Part shown: positions 25,887 through 34,217 of the stretch, piece after piece
Numbering within the stretch: position 1 is the first letter of the stretch
How the letters are laid out: the number at the start of each line of letters is the position of its first letter
Assembly (NCBI GenBank): GCA_949284175.1
Contig: CASDVE010000031.1
Location: forward strand, 1 to 49,556
From: an uncultured Eubacteriales bacterium
Lineage (GTDB): Bacteria; Bacillota; Clostridia; Lachnospirales; Lachnospiraceae
Direction of reading: 5' to 3'
DNA: 49,556 nt
Translations under genes and position numbers: made by a program
The notes under the pieces: generated by a model
Told to the model about the DNA's origin: nothing
The model's input: the letters and a program-made list of their open reading frames with translations, nothing else
The model's database searches: none

Positions 25887-26518
25887 ACACGCTCACTTGC
25901 CTCTTCTTTTTTGGCTTCATAAAGCATGGCATTGCAAATAGCTGCCACAATATTACTTCCGCCTTTTCTTCCACCTGCTACAATATATGGCACATCTTTC
26001 ATAGACAGCAATCGTTCTTTCGATTCTAATACATTGACAAAGCCAACGGGAGCTCCAATTACAAGGGCTGGTTTTATTTTTCCCTCTTCGATTAATTCAC
26101 AAATGCGGATCAAGGCTGTTGGAGCATTGCCAATGGCAAAAATAATTTCTCCTGATAGATTCGCTCCACGCTCCATACAGATGGTAGAACGAGTAACCCC
26201 ACGTTCCTTTGCTTCTAATGCCACATCTTCGTCCGCCATGAAACAATGGGCTTCTCCTCCAAACCTGCCAAGAACCCCTTTATTGATTCCTGCAAATGCC
26301 ATATTGGTATCGGTTACAATGTGTGCCCCTCTTTTGATCGCCTCAATGCCCTGTCTTACACTCTGTGATGAAAACTTCAAATTATCCGCATAATCAAAAT
26401 CAGCTGATGTATGAATACAACGTTTAATGACAGAAAATTCTGGTTCCTGAAACGTTCTATCCCCTAATTCTTTTGTAATAATCTCCATGCTCTTTTGTTC
26501 AATTTCATGTGGTTTCAA
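25883..26518 (-). CDS. cbiC: Cobalt-precorrin-8 methylmutase
   Basis: CbiC moves the C11 methyl group to C12, giving cobyrinic acid. It has KPHEIEQKSMEIITKEL at the start, IKRCIHTSADFDYADNLKF with the catalytic His, IVTDTNMAFAGI, IAIGNAPTAL-type residues (FAIGNAPTALIRI) and IGAPVGFVNVLESKE, then AGGRKGGSNIVAAICNA. The TTG at 26518 lies 6 nt after GAGGTG and gives 211 aa, the usual length; a longer reading to 26563 adds unrelated residues. This is the first gene of the cobalamin operon. No cobalamin riboswitch fits in the short gap before it. Confidence 0.95.
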   Translation of the reverse strand: MKPHEIEQKSMEIITKELGDRTFQEPEFSVIKRCIHTSADFDYADNLKFSSQSVRQGIEAIKRGAHIVTDTNMAFAGINKGVLGRFGGEAHCFMADEDVALEAKERGVTRSTICMERGANLSGEIIFAIGNAPTALIRICELIEEGKIKPALVIGAPVGFVNVLESKERLLSMKDVPYIVAGGRKGGSNIVAAICNAMLYEAKKEEASERV

Positions 26519-26617
26519 TCCTAACACCTCTTTTACTTTTATTATCCCGTTTTTCCAATACAATATCTATCTTATCATATCATATTCATAGGAAAAAGAA
26601 AACGCCATCTCACCCTC

Positions 26618-26666
26618 TATATGTCTTGACATATATCTTGACATTATGTTTTTTTTGTGACATAGT
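26618..26666 (+). promoter_or_regulatory. nadA promoter with an operator-like palindrome
   Basis: A palindrome with 8-bp arms, TATATGTC-TT-GACATATA, covers 26618-26635. Its TTGACA is repeated 12 bp on at 26638-26643, which with a 17-bp spacer and CATAGT makes the probable nadA promoter. The palindrome resembles, from memory, operators of the NiaR (YrxA) repressor that turns off nadABC when niacin is present. The divergent cbiC promoter (TATGAT boxes at 26584-26574, minus strand) is only about 35 bp away. Confidence 0.6.
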
Positions 26667-26728
26667 ACTAGTAAGAAATCATCCCTTTTCCTAAGTTACA
26701 TAACAAAAAACACTTCTAGGAGGAATTT

Positions 26729-27652
26729 ATGAATACATGGAAAAACTCAACAACCAAAGAACGAATTAAACGATTAAAACAGGAAAAAGATGCTGTCATC
26801 CTAGCTCACTATTATACTCCTTCTGAAGTCCAAGAAGTGGCTGACTATGTTGGAGATTCTTTTTATCTGAGCAAACTTGCAAGCACTCTACCTCAAAAAG
26901 TCCTCTGCTATTGCGGTGTCTACTTTATGGGAGAAAGTGCTAAGGCACTAAACCCTCAAAAAACAGTTCTCATGCCAGACTTAACAGCGGATTGTCCTAT
27001 GGCACATATGGTCAATTTGGAACAACTGAACCAATTGCGTCATCAATATGATGATTTAGCCGTTGTCTGTTATATCAATTCCACAGCTACGGTGAAAACT
27101 TATGCAGATGTCTGTGTTACTTCTTCAAATGCAGTAAATATTGTGAAATCTCTTCCAAATGAGCATATTTTTTTCATTCCGGATCAGCATCTTGGAAGTT
27201 ACATTGCAAAACAAGTTCCAGAAAAACATATTATTTTAAATGATGGTTATTGTCCGATTCATCATAAAATTACCGCCGAAGGTATTCTCTCACAAAAAAA
27301 TGCTCATAAAGATGCTCTTGTACTCGTTCACCCGGAATGTCCAGCATCGGTGGTAGAGCTTGCTGACTATGTGGGTAGCACTTCTGGCATATTAGATTAT
27401 GCAAAAACAAGTAACAAGAAAGAATTTATCATTGCCACGGAAGATGGCATTCTCTATGAACTCAAAAAAGAAAATCCGGACAAAGTTTTCTATCCAGCAA
27501 CAGAGAATCAAATTTGCCCTGATATGAAAAAAATCACATTGGAAAAAATATTATCTGCATTAGAAACCATGGAACCAACGATGGAAATGGAGGATTCTTT
27601 CATAGAAGCATCTAAACAACCACTTCTTCGTATGTTGGAACTCTCAAAGTAA
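26729..27652 (+). CDS. nadA: Quinolinate synthase
   Basis: NadA condenses iminoaspartate with dihydroxyacetone phosphate to quinolinate, using a 4Fe-4S cluster. The 307-aa length is typical. Motifs: ILAHYYTPSEVQEVADYVGDS (in part), CYCGVYFMGESAKAL with the first cluster Cys, DLTADCPMAHMV, CYINSTATVKTYADVCVTS, IFFIPDQHLG, GYCPIHHKI with the second Cys, VHPECPASVVELADYVGST, and QICPDMKKITL with the third Cys. AGGAGG precedes the ATG. First gene of nadABC, with nadB 14 nt downstream. Confidence 0.97.
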   Translation: MNTWKNSTTKERIKRLKQEKDAVILAHYYTPSEVQEVADYVGDSFYLSKLASTLPQKVLCYCGVYFMGESAKALNPQKTVLMPDLTADCPMAHMVNLEQLNQLRHQYDDLAVVCYINSTATVKTYADVCVTSSNAVNIVKSLPNEHIFFIPDQHLGSYIAKQVPEKHIILNDGYCPIHHKITAEGILSQKNAHKDALVLVHPECPASVVELADYVGSTSGILDYAKTSNKKEFIIATEDGILYELKKENPDKVFYPATENQICPDMKKITLEKILSALETMEPTMEMEDSFIEASKQPLLRMLELSK

Positions 27653-27666
27653 GGAGGCATTTTTAT

Positions 27667-28989
27667 ATGGATCAACTCACCTATGATGTTATCATCGTTG
27701 GAACTGGTGTAAGCGGTCTTTTCACTGCACTTAGCTTACCTGCTGACTTACGCATTCTCCTTATTACAAAAGATTCCTTAGAAAATAGTGACTCCTATCT
27801 TGCACAGGGTGGAATCTGTGTTTTAAAATCCCCTGATGACTTTGACAGCTACTTTGAAGATACGATGAAAGCGGGGCATTATGAAAACAATGAAGAAGCC
27901 GTTCGTATTATGATAGAGTCCTCTCCCATGATCATTCAAGAACTGATGGAACTTGGTGTCACCTTTGAACGAGATAAAAATGGAAGTCTTTTGTATACAA
28001 AAGAAGGGGCTCATTCTAGCTATCGCATTCTCTATCATGAGGACGTCACTGGAAAAGAAATCACTTCTATTTTAATTGAGCAAACAAAGTTGCGACCAAA
28101 CATCACCATACAAGAATATACGACGATGATTGATTTGATTGAGCAAGATAATACGTGTTACGGCATTGTTGTAGAACAAAAAGATGGCAAAACAACACCT
28201 CTTATCTCCAGTGCTGTTGTACTCGCTACGGGAGGAATCGGTGGACTTTTTACCCATTCCACCAATTTTCCCCATATTACAGGAGATAGCTTTGCCCTCG
28301 CCCTCAAACATCATGTGGAATTACAAGACTTAAACTATATTCAAATTCATCCAACCACCCTTTATTCCAAGACAAAGGGACGCAGATTTTTAATCTCGGA
28401 ATCAGTGCGTGGAGAAGGAGCTATTTTATTAAATGAAAATCACCAACGATTTACAGATGAATTAAGACCAAGAGATGTTGTAACCAACGCCATTCGAGAA
28501 GAAATGCAAAAATTTGGAACGGATCATGTGTATTTGACGCTCCCTTCTATGACAAAGGAAGAGGCACAACAACGCTTTCCAAACATTTATAAAGAGTGTC
28601 TAAAGGCAGGTTATGAACTCACATCCGATCCTGTTCCAGTAACCCCATCCCAACACTATTTGATGGGTGGAATCAAAACTTCCACACAAGGAGAAACTTC
28701 GATGCAACATCTTTATGCGGTGGGAGAAACTGCCTGTAATGGGGTTCATGGAGCAAACCGCCTTGCTAGTAATTCCCTTTTAGAAAGCCTTGTATTCGCA
28801 AAAAGGACTGCCAAACAAATTGCAAAGAAAAAAATTTCTCCTGTTTTCCCATCTTTTTTTGATACGAAAACAACCTATCCTTCTTCTGCCGAAAGAAAAC
28901 AGGAAAACTTACATTTAATTATAGAAGAATTAAAAAGAAAGGATGAACAATTTTATGAACAATGGTGTCACTTTTCGAGTGAATCTTGA
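27667..28989 (+). CDS. nadB: L-aspartate oxidase
   Basis: NadB oxidises L-aspartate to iminoaspartate, the substrate of NadA. The 440-aa flavoprotein begins with the FAD loop VIIVGTGVSGLFTAL and has SYLAQGGICVLK, HEDVTGKEIT, VLATGGIGGLF, IQIHPTTLY, SESVRGEGAILLN, PSQHYLMGGIKT and VHGANRLASNSLLESLVFA. It is about 90 residues shorter than the E. coli enzyme because the C-terminal helical part is reduced, as is common in Clostridia. In an anaerobe fumarate is the likely electron acceptor. Its 3' end overlaps nadC by 35-47 bp. Confidence 0.96.
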   Translation: MDQLTYDVIIVGTGVSGLFTALSLPADLRILLITKDSLENSDSYLAQGGICVLKSPDDFDSYFEDTMKAGHYENNEEAVRIMIESSPMIIQELMELGVTFERDKNGSLLYTKEGAHSSYRILYHEDVTGKEITSILIEQTKLRPNITIQEYTTMIDLIEQDNTCYGIVVEQKDGKTTPLISSAVVLATGGIGGLFTHSTNFPHITGDSFALALKHHVELQDLNYIQIHPTTLYSKTKGRRFLISESVRGEGAILLNENHQRFTDELRPRDVVTNAIREEMQKFGTDHVYLTLPSMTKEEAQQRFPNIYKECLKAGYELTSDPVPVTPSQHYLMGGIKTSTQGETSMQHLYAVGETACNGVHGANRLASNSLLESLVFAKRTAKQIAKKKISPVFPSFFDTKTTYPSSAERKQENLHLIIEELKRKDEQFYEQWCHFSSES

Positions 28990-29821
28990 TAATTATTTAT
29001 TACACGCTTTACAAGAAGACATTACAAGTGAGGATGTCACAACAAATGCTGTTATGCCCACCTATCGCCTTGGAAGGGCAGAGCTTATTTGCAAAGAGAA
29101 CGGCGTTTTATGTGGACTATCGGTATTTTGTCGTGTTTTTGAACTATTAGACTCCTCTTTTTCTTTCTCCACAACCTACCATGATGGTGATGTTGTAAAA
29201 AAAGGAAGCATTATCGGTATTCTAACAGGGGATATTCGTGCCCTCTTATCCGGTGAAAGAACCGCTCTTAACTATTTACAACGAATGAGTGGAATCTCCA
29301 CCCTAACAAGAGAGTATGTAAAGGAGTTAGAGGGGTATCAAACCAAACTGCTGGATACAAGAAAAACAAACCCTAATATGCGAGCCTTTGAAAAATATGC
29401 AGTGAAAGTTGGTGGTGGACAGAATCACCGCTATAACCTATCTGATGGCGTTCTTTTAAAAGACAATCATATTGGTGCTGCTGGAAGCGTGACAAAGGCA
29501 GTCGAACTGGCAAAAGCCTATGCCCCTTTTGTTCGAAAAATTGAGGTAGAGGTGGAAACCCTTGACATGGTGGATGAGGCTCTCCTTGCTGGAGCAGATA
29601 TTATTATGCTGGATAATATGGACAATCAAATGCTAAAAGAGGCGATAAAACGGATTGGAAATTGTGCCGAAACGGAATGCTCTGGCAACATTACGAAAGA
29701 ACGCTTAAAAGAAATTGCAGAACTTGGTATCACCTATGTATCCGTTGGGGCACTGACCCATTCCGCTCCAATTTTGGATTTCTCCTTAAAAAATCTTCTT
29801 CCAGTGGAATCTGTTGAGTAA
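28955..29821 (+). CDS. nadC: Nicotinate-nucleotide pyrophosphorylase (carboxylating)
   Basis: NadC turns quinolinate and phosphoribosyl pyrophosphate into nicotinate mononucleotide. From the ATG at 28955 it is 288 aa, the normal size. Visible: DITSEDVTT, RTALNYLQRMSGIST, LLDTRKTNPNMRAFEKYAV, GGGQNHRYNLSDGVLLKDNH, IEVEVETLDM and ECSGNITKERL, all part of the substrate site. A second ATG at 28943 adds four residues, but AAAGGATG leaves no space for a ribosome site there; for 28955 the GG is about 11 nt away. The overlap with nadB implies coupled translation. No nadR or niaR gene lies beside it. Confidence 0.96.
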   Translation: MNNGVTFRVNLDNYLLHALQEDITSEDVTTNAVMPTYRLGRAELICKENGVLCGLSVFCRVFELLDSSFSFSTTYHDGDVVKKGSIIGILTGDIRALLSGERTALNYLQRMSGISTLTREYVKELEGYQTKLLDTRKTNPNMRAFEKYAVKVGGGQNHRYNLSDGVLLKDNHIGAAGSVTKAVELAKAYAPFVRKIEVEVETLDMVDEALLAGADIIMLDNMDNQMLKEAIKRIGNCAETECSGNITKERLKEIAELGITYVSVGALTHSAPILDFSLKNLLPVESVE

Positions 29822-29894
29822 GAAAAAACACAAGCCTTTTTTCAGGAATTAAATTCCTTATACTGAAATGCTGGATTTTTTGCATGAAAAGTGA

Positions 29895-30076
29895 TATACT
29901 GATTCATAAATTGTCTTTTGACAACAAAGCCTTGGATAGAGAAGTGAGTGTTCCTGAAGATGAAAGCATATAATTTTATATCTTTATATATTCAACTGCA
30001 TAGACACAACCTGTCTTTTTATTTTATTAATAAAAAGACAGCTAGAAAGGGAAGTAGCGTTTGCTACTTCCCTTTT
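29895..30076 (+). ncRNA. Structured leader RNA upstream of yitT-like gene
   Basis: An extended -10 box (TGATATACT, -10 at 29895-29900) lies in an otherwise gene-free stretch. The following 175 nt can fold into a TTGTC/GACAA hairpin, a perfect 13-bp stem (30011-30023 with 30029-30041) and another perfect 13-bp stem (30046-30058 with 30063-30075) rich in GC and followed by T and A, typical of a terminator. The yitT-like gene begins 48 bp later. This is the layout of a riboswitch or attenuator leader, or of a small RNA. I recognise no known riboswitch core in it. Confidence 0.45.
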
Positions 30077-30123
30077 ACTTTATCACAACGCTGAAATACT
30101 TTAAAGAAATGAGGTACTTATTC

Positions 30124-30972
30124 ATGAAACGTTTGCAAAATTTATTGCTGATTTTGCTCGGCAACACCGTATATTGTCTTGGAGTCGTTATGTTCGTTTT
30201 ACCGAATGACTTGATTACTGGTGGAACAACCGGACTTGGTCTTTTCTTTAACCATCAATTTCATATTCCGATCGAATATTTTGTTGGCATTTTTAATGTT
30301 ATGATGTTTTTGCTAGGAGCATTGATACTCGGTATTCCATTTGCTCTTACAACACTAATTAGCACATTTTACTATCCTATCGCCCTTGCCATTTGCCAAA
30401 ACCTTCCTTTTTTACAAAATATGACTTCTGATCCAATGCTTTCTAGCGTCTTAGGTGGAATCATGATCGGGTTTGGAATTGGCGTTGTCATTCGAGCTGG
30501 GGCATCCACAGGTGGTATGGATATTCCACCACTTATTTTAAATAAGAAGTTTGGCATTCCTGTTTCTGTTACCCTATATATTTTAGATTTTAGCATTTTA
30601 ATTCTTCAAATGTTCTATACAAACAAAGAAAAAGTGCTTTATGGAATTTTTATGGTGTTAACTTATACCCTCGTTCTTGATCGCATTCTTTTCATTGGAA
30701 AATCACAAATGCAGGTGAAAATCATCAGTAAAGAATACGAAACAATCAACACTCGCATTCAAGAAAAAATGGATCGAGGTTCCACCCTACTTCAAATGGA
30801 GAGCGGATATTTACACGAACATTCTTTTGTTATCCTAACAGTCATTTCCAGTCGAGAACTGAATCGCTTAAATGAACTGGTTCTATCCATCGATCCAAAA
30901 GCCTTTATGATCATCAATCAAGTAAATGAAGTACATGGTCATGGCTTTACCATAGAAAAAAATCCTTTATAA
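30124..30972 (+). CDS. YitT family membrane protein
   Basis: A 282-aa YitT/DUF161-DUF2179 protein. The first 190 residues have five hydrophobic helices and the family marks NTVYCLGVVMFVLPNDLITGG (in part), GGTTGLGLFF and RAGASTGGMDIPPLIL. The last 80 residues form the cytoplasmic DUF2179 domain (VKIISKEYETINTRIQEK, RGSTLLQMESGYL, VISSRELNRL, IDPKAFMII). The family is widespread in Firmicutes, is thought to act in transport or sensing, and has no firm substrate. The ATG at 30124 has GAGG 9 nt upstream; the longer reading to 30061 runs back into the leader terminator and is rejected. Confidence 0.93.
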   Translation: MKRLQNLLLILLGNTVYCLGVVMFVLPNDLITGGTTGLGLFFNHQFHIPIEYFVGIFNVMMFLLGALILGIPFALTTLISTFYYPIALAICQNLPFLQNMTSDPMLSSVLGGIMIGFGIGVVIRAGASTGGMDIPPLILNKKFGIPVSVTLYILDFSILILQMFYTNKEKVLYGIFMVLTYTLVLDRILFIGKSQMQVKIISKEYETINTRIQEKMDRGSTLLQMESGYLHEHSFVILTVISSRELNRLNELVLSIDPKAFMIINQVNEVHGHGFTIEKNPL

Positions 30973-30989
30973 TCTAAGGTTAAAGAAAA

Positions 30990-31030
30990 AAGGAGCAAGA
31001 AATATTCCCATTGGATATTTCTTGCTCCTT
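30990..31030. terminator. Bidirectional terminator between yitT-like and HPr-like genes
   Basis: AAGGAGCAAGAAATAT pairs with ATATTTCTTGCTCCTT around a 9-base loop. A-rich sequence precedes it and TCTTTCC follows. It serves both the rightward yitT-like gene and the leftward HPr-like gene. Confidence 0.85.
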
Positions 31031-31062
31031 CTTTCCTATATTAAAGTCTAGCCTTTTATTCT

Positions 31063-31332
31063 TTATCCCACTGTTTTATGCTCTGGATCAAACCAATCAC
31101 AGATTCTCTCCATAGCCTCCTCTTCTCTTGCTCCACTGCATACAAATTCTAACTCTTTTTGGTTATCAAAATCTCCCACCATCATACTAATGACAGATTT
31201 TCCACTATACGTTGCATCATTGATTTGAAATGTAATCTCGCAAGGGAATTGATCCACCATATTGACAAATTCCACTGCTCTTTTTGCCGGATCATCCGCC
31301 TTCCTTGTAATCATAATCTTCTTTCTTATCAT
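31063..31332 (-). CDS. HPr-like protein without the active-site histidine
   Basis: An 89-aa protein with the HPr fold pattern. The C-terminal half is recognisable: YSGKSVISMMVGDFDNQKEL with Ser at position 46, as in HPr, then EEAMERICDWF. In PTS HPr the phosphorylated His15 sits in GXHARPA; here that place reads RKADDPAKRA, and the only His is in the C-terminal tail. It therefore cannot carry phosphate for the PTS. Crh of Bacillus also lacks His15 and works through Ser46, so a regulatory role is possible. No PTS genes or kinase lie nearby. Confidence 0.8.
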   Translation of the reverse strand: MIRKKIMITRKADDPAKRAVEFVNMVDQFPCEITFQINDATYSGKSVISMMVGDFDNQKELEFVCSGAREEEAMERICDWFDPEHKTVG

Positions 31333-31580
31333 ACCTGTATCCCGCTGTCAATTTCTCTTTTGTATTCTTGACAGACTATCCTTTCTTAAAAAATAAATAA
31401 CTGCAAGAAGATAGTAACCTTCTTTTTTATAAAGAATCTCTTCATAACCATTTTATAAAATTTATAAAAAATTACAAGAATTTAAACATTTTTTCTCGAT
31501 AAAATATGTATTTTTTCTCATACAATAAAAAAAACTAAAATTTCTATACAATTTTTTTATTTTTTTCGTTCTTATGACTG

Positions 31581-31609
31581 TTGACATAAAAAAATGAGAA
31601 GAATACAAT
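31581..31609 (+). promoter_or_regulatory. Promoter of the cfa-like gene
   Basis: TTGACA (31581-31586), a 17-bp spacer and TACAAT (31604-31609) form a good promoter 88 bp before the start. The rest of 31333-31696 is very AT-rich and shows only a weaker TTGACA near 31368; no ORF or strong hairpin was seen there. Confidence 0.75.
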
Positions 31610-31696
31610 ATAAAATAATATCTTAGGATAAAATCCCCATATTACACATATAATATTGCCGATTTTACCCATTTAAAAAAATTGGAGGTAAGAAAC

Positions 31697-32854
31697 TTGG
31701 AAAATATTATGATAACATTTTTAAAAAAATTTACAGACTACCCTTTCAAAGTAAAATTGGAAGGAAAAGAATATCTTATCGGTGAAGGAGAACCTACTTT
31801 TACCGTTCATTTTAAAAAACCAATCCCTAAAACAAAACTTTTAACTAGTACATCGTTAGCTCTTGGTGAGGCTTATATGGATGGCGATCTTGAGATCGAA
31901 GGGGATCTCTATTATGCCCTTGACCATTTTCTTGGTCAGCTTGGTAAATTTTCTACCAACGAATCCGCTTTAAAAAAGCTCATGCACTCTTCTGTATCCA
32001 AACGCAATCAACAAAAAGAAGTGTCTTCTCACTATGATATTGGAAATGACTTTTACAAACTATGGCTCGATGAAACCATGAGCTATTCTTGCGGATATTT
32101 TAAAACTCCAAATGATACCCTTTATGATGCTCAAGTGAATAAAGTTGACTATATTTTACAAAAACTTAATCTAAAAGAAGGCATGACCTTATTGGATATT
32201 GGTTGTGGATGGGGCTTCCTTTTAATTGAAGCAGTCAAAAAATATAAAGTAAAAGGTGTCGGAATCACCCTTAGTAAAGAACAATGTGCAGAATTTAATC
32301 GAAGAATTGAAGCCGAAGGTTTACAAGACTATTTAAAAGTGGAAATTATGGACTATCGTGATCTTCCAAAAAGCGGATATACCTTTGATCGCGTTGTCAG
32401 TGTCGGTATGCTTGAACACGTTGGTAGACCAAATTATCAGCTCTTCATCAACTGCGTAAACAGTGTATTAAAACAAGGTGGTGTCTTCCTCTTACACTTT
32501 ATCAGTGCATTAAAAGAACACGCTGGCGATCCATGGATTAAAAAATACATCTTCCCAGGTGGAACAGTACCAAGTCTTCGTGAGATTCTTTCCTGCCTAG
32601 CAGAAGATAACTTCCACACCATGGATATTGAAAATCTTCGTCTACATTACACAAAAACACTTCTCTGTTGGGCGGATAACTTCCATAAAAATATGGAAGA
32701 AGAGAAAAAGATGTTTGATGAAAGATTCCTTCGTATGTGGGATCTCTATCTCAATGCCTGTGCTTCCACTTTCCATAACGGAATTATTGATTTACACCAA
32801 ATTCTCGTTACAAAAGGAATCAATAATGACTTCCCAATGGTTCGTTGGTACTAA
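31697..32854 (+). CDS. Cyclopropane-fatty-acyl-phospholipid synthase family protein
   Basis: A 385-aa SAM-dependent enzyme of the CFA synthase family, which adds a methylene bridge to unsaturated acyl chains of membrane phospholipids. Features: SVSKRNQQKEVSSHYDIGND, FYKLWLDETMSYSCGYF, the SAM loop LLDIGCGWGFLLIEA, GITLSKEQ, DRVVSVGMLEHVG, FLLHFI and the C-terminal HYTKTLLCWADNF. An N-terminal lipid-binding domain of about 90 residues is present (LALGEAYMDGDLEIEG). The TTG at 31697 lies 8 nt after GGAGG; an upstream TTG at 31682 overlaps that site. An ATG at 31709 is the alternative. It is followed directly by dispersed-repeat copy 1. Confidence 0.93.
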   Translation: MENIMITFLKKFTDYPFKVKLEGKEYLIGEGEPTFTVHFKKPIPKTKLLTSTSLALGEAYMDGDLEIEGDLYYALDHFLGQLGKFSTNESALKKLMHSSVSKRNQQKEVSSHYDIGNDFYKLWLDETMSYSCGYFKTPNDTLYDAQVNKVDYILQKLNLKEGMTLLDIGCGWGFLLIEAVKKYKVKGVGITLSKEQCAEFNRRIEAEGLQDYLKVEIMDYRDLPKSGYTFDRVVSVGMLEHVGRPNYQLFINCVNSVLKQGGVFLLHFISALKEHAGDPWIKKYIFPGGTVPSLREILSCLAEDNFHTMDIENLRLHYTKTLLCWADNFHKNMEEEKKMFDERFLRMWDLYLNACASTFHNGIIDLHQILVTKGINNDFPMVRWY

Positions 32855-32952
32855 AACGATGAGAAACACGCTATGCGAGTTTCTCACGTTCGCGAGCAGT
32901 CGTCATATAAGAGCATAAATGCTCTTGCATGACTCGTTGCTTCCGCGTAAAT
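32855..32952 (+). repeat. Dispersed structured repeat, copy 1
   Basis: About 98 bp beginning AACGATGAGAAACACGCT and ending in CCGCGTAAAT, starting right after the cfa-like stop. It folds as a 5' hairpin (GAGAAAC/GTTTCTC) and a longer arm (GTCAT/ATGAC) capped by the palindrome GAGCATAAATGCTC. Compared with copies 2 and 4, the 5' hairpin has a paired change (A-T here, G-C there). Confidence 0.85.
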
Positions 32953-33075
32953 TTTTATCATGATTAATCATCAATTCATCGATTACTTTATTCTTTTAGC
33001 TTTCCAAAAACAACATTGATTTGTGAAATGTCCAGCGATATAATACTACATATACAAGATAAGGAGGAAATAAAT

Positions 33076-33606
33076 ATGTTTGATTTTTTTTGGACAAGAA
33101 CAGCCTCTCTTTGGCTCTCAATTCTCTATATAATTCTCGGAATCCCGCTTTTATTTTTCCCAACTATGAGCTTAACACTATTTATTTGGTTTTTATCCGG
33201 TGGACTGGCTATTTATGGAGTTAGCCATTTATGGCGATACCTGAGTGGAAAAAAAGAGGGATTTTATCAAACTAGTGATTGCATCATTGGTATTATCTTT
33301 CTTTTATTAGGACTTTTTTGTTTTCTATTTGCGAAAGCAATTTTATCCATACTCCCTCTTATATTAGGAATTATTTTATTGATCGACGGTATAGGAAAAC
33401 TTCCTATCTTTTTTGAAATAAAACAACAAAAAATTCCTTTACCAAAACCAATTATTTTTGGAACTTTTCTTCCCTTACTTTTTGGTATTATTTTAATTGC
33501 AAATCCATTTTCCGCTGTTAAATTTGTTATTATGTTCTTTGGAGTTAGCCTAATATTGGATGGCGGATGCGATCTGATTACAGTGCTTCAAAATCGATCA
33601 AAATAG
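33076..33606 (+). CDS. HdeD-like DUF308 membrane protein
   Basis: A 176-aa protein made of about six membrane helices in three pairs (about 10-28, 33-50, 70-87, 90-107, 127-142, 147-168), the pattern of the DUF308/HdeD family. Each pair shows the typical short turn with Gly/Pro (ILGIPLLFFP, LLLGLFCFL, FGIILIANPF). HdeD is linked to acid stress in E. coli, but this function does not carry over to Clostridia. The ATG at 33076 follows AAGGAGGAAATAAAT; a longer reading from 33016 has no site. The last 40 bp overlap the hydrolase gene. Confidence 0.85.
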   Translation: MFDFFWTRTASLWLSILYIILGIPLLFFPTMSLTLFIWFLSGGLAIYGVSHLWRYLSGKKEGFYQTSDCIIGIIFLLLGLFCFLFAKAILSILPLILGIILLIDGIGKLPIFFEIKQQKIPLPKPIIFGTFLPLLFGIILIANPFSAVKFVIMFFGVSLILDGGCDLITVLQNRSK

Positions 33607-34205
33607 CCATTTCTTTGGTACTATGTGGAAAGGATTTTATCACCTTTACCCCCAAGAATTCTTCAGAAGATGCTATCATTTTCTACCCTGGAGCAAAAGT
33701 GGAATTTACCGCATACGCTCCACTTATGAAACAACTGGCACAATCGGGTATCACTTGCTATTTAATGAAGATGCCATGTAATTTAGCAGTACTCTCTCCT
33801 GATAAAGCGGATTTGATTTTAAAGGAGAAAAGGGAACTTCACAAAAACTGGTATATAGGAGGCCATTCTTTAGGAGGAGCTATGGCAAGCAACTATGTTT
33901 ATAAACATCAGAATGAATTTAAGGGTCTTATCCTTCTTGGTGCTTATTCTACAAAAGATTTATCCTCCACCCACTTATCTGTTCTTTCTCTTTATGGTTC
34001 AAACGATCAAGTTTTAAACCTAAAAAAATACAAAGAATACAAAAAAAATCTCCCTTCTTCTACCATAGAATTTGTCATCCAAGGAGGAAACCACGCCAAT
34101 TATGGAAATTATGGCATGCAAAAGGGAGATGGTATAGCTACCATAAGTCAGGAAGAACAACAACAAATAAGTCTTGAACAAATCTTAACCTTTATCAATT
34201 CCTAA
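33567..34205 (+). CDS. Alpha/beta hydrolase, short at the N-terminus
   Basis: A 212-aa hydrolase with a complete catalytic triad: Ser in YIGGHSLGGAMAS, Asp in LYGSNDQVL and His in IQGGNHANYG. FYPGAKVEFTAYAPLM and MKMPCNLAVLSPDKAD are typical of a Firmicute alpha/beta hydrolase group that usually begins with a membrane anchor and about 60 more residues. Here those are missing: the start lies inside the DUF308 gene in another frame. Either this is a naturally short form or the 5' end was lost when the two genes were joined. Substrate unknown; esterase-like activity is possible. Confidence 0.82.
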   Translation: MRSDYSASKSIKIAISLVLCGKDFITFTPKNSSEDAIIFYPGAKVEFTAYAPLMKQLAQSGITCYLMKMPCNLAVLSPDKADLILKEKRELHKNWYIGGHSLGGAMASNYVYKHQNEFKGLILLGAYSTKDLSSTHLSVLSLYGSNDQVLNLKKYKEYKKNLPSSTIEFVIQGGNHANYGNYGMQKGDGIATISQEEQQQISLEQILTFINS

Positions 34206-34217
34206 CTCTTCTTATCA

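Noticed and set aside
26519..26728. Cobalamin riboswitch before cbiC.
   Set aside because: The gap is short and AT-rich, and no B12-box-like sequence was seen.
30061..30123. YitT-type protein starting at 30061.
   Set aside because: That reading begins inside the terminator hairpin and has no ribosome site.
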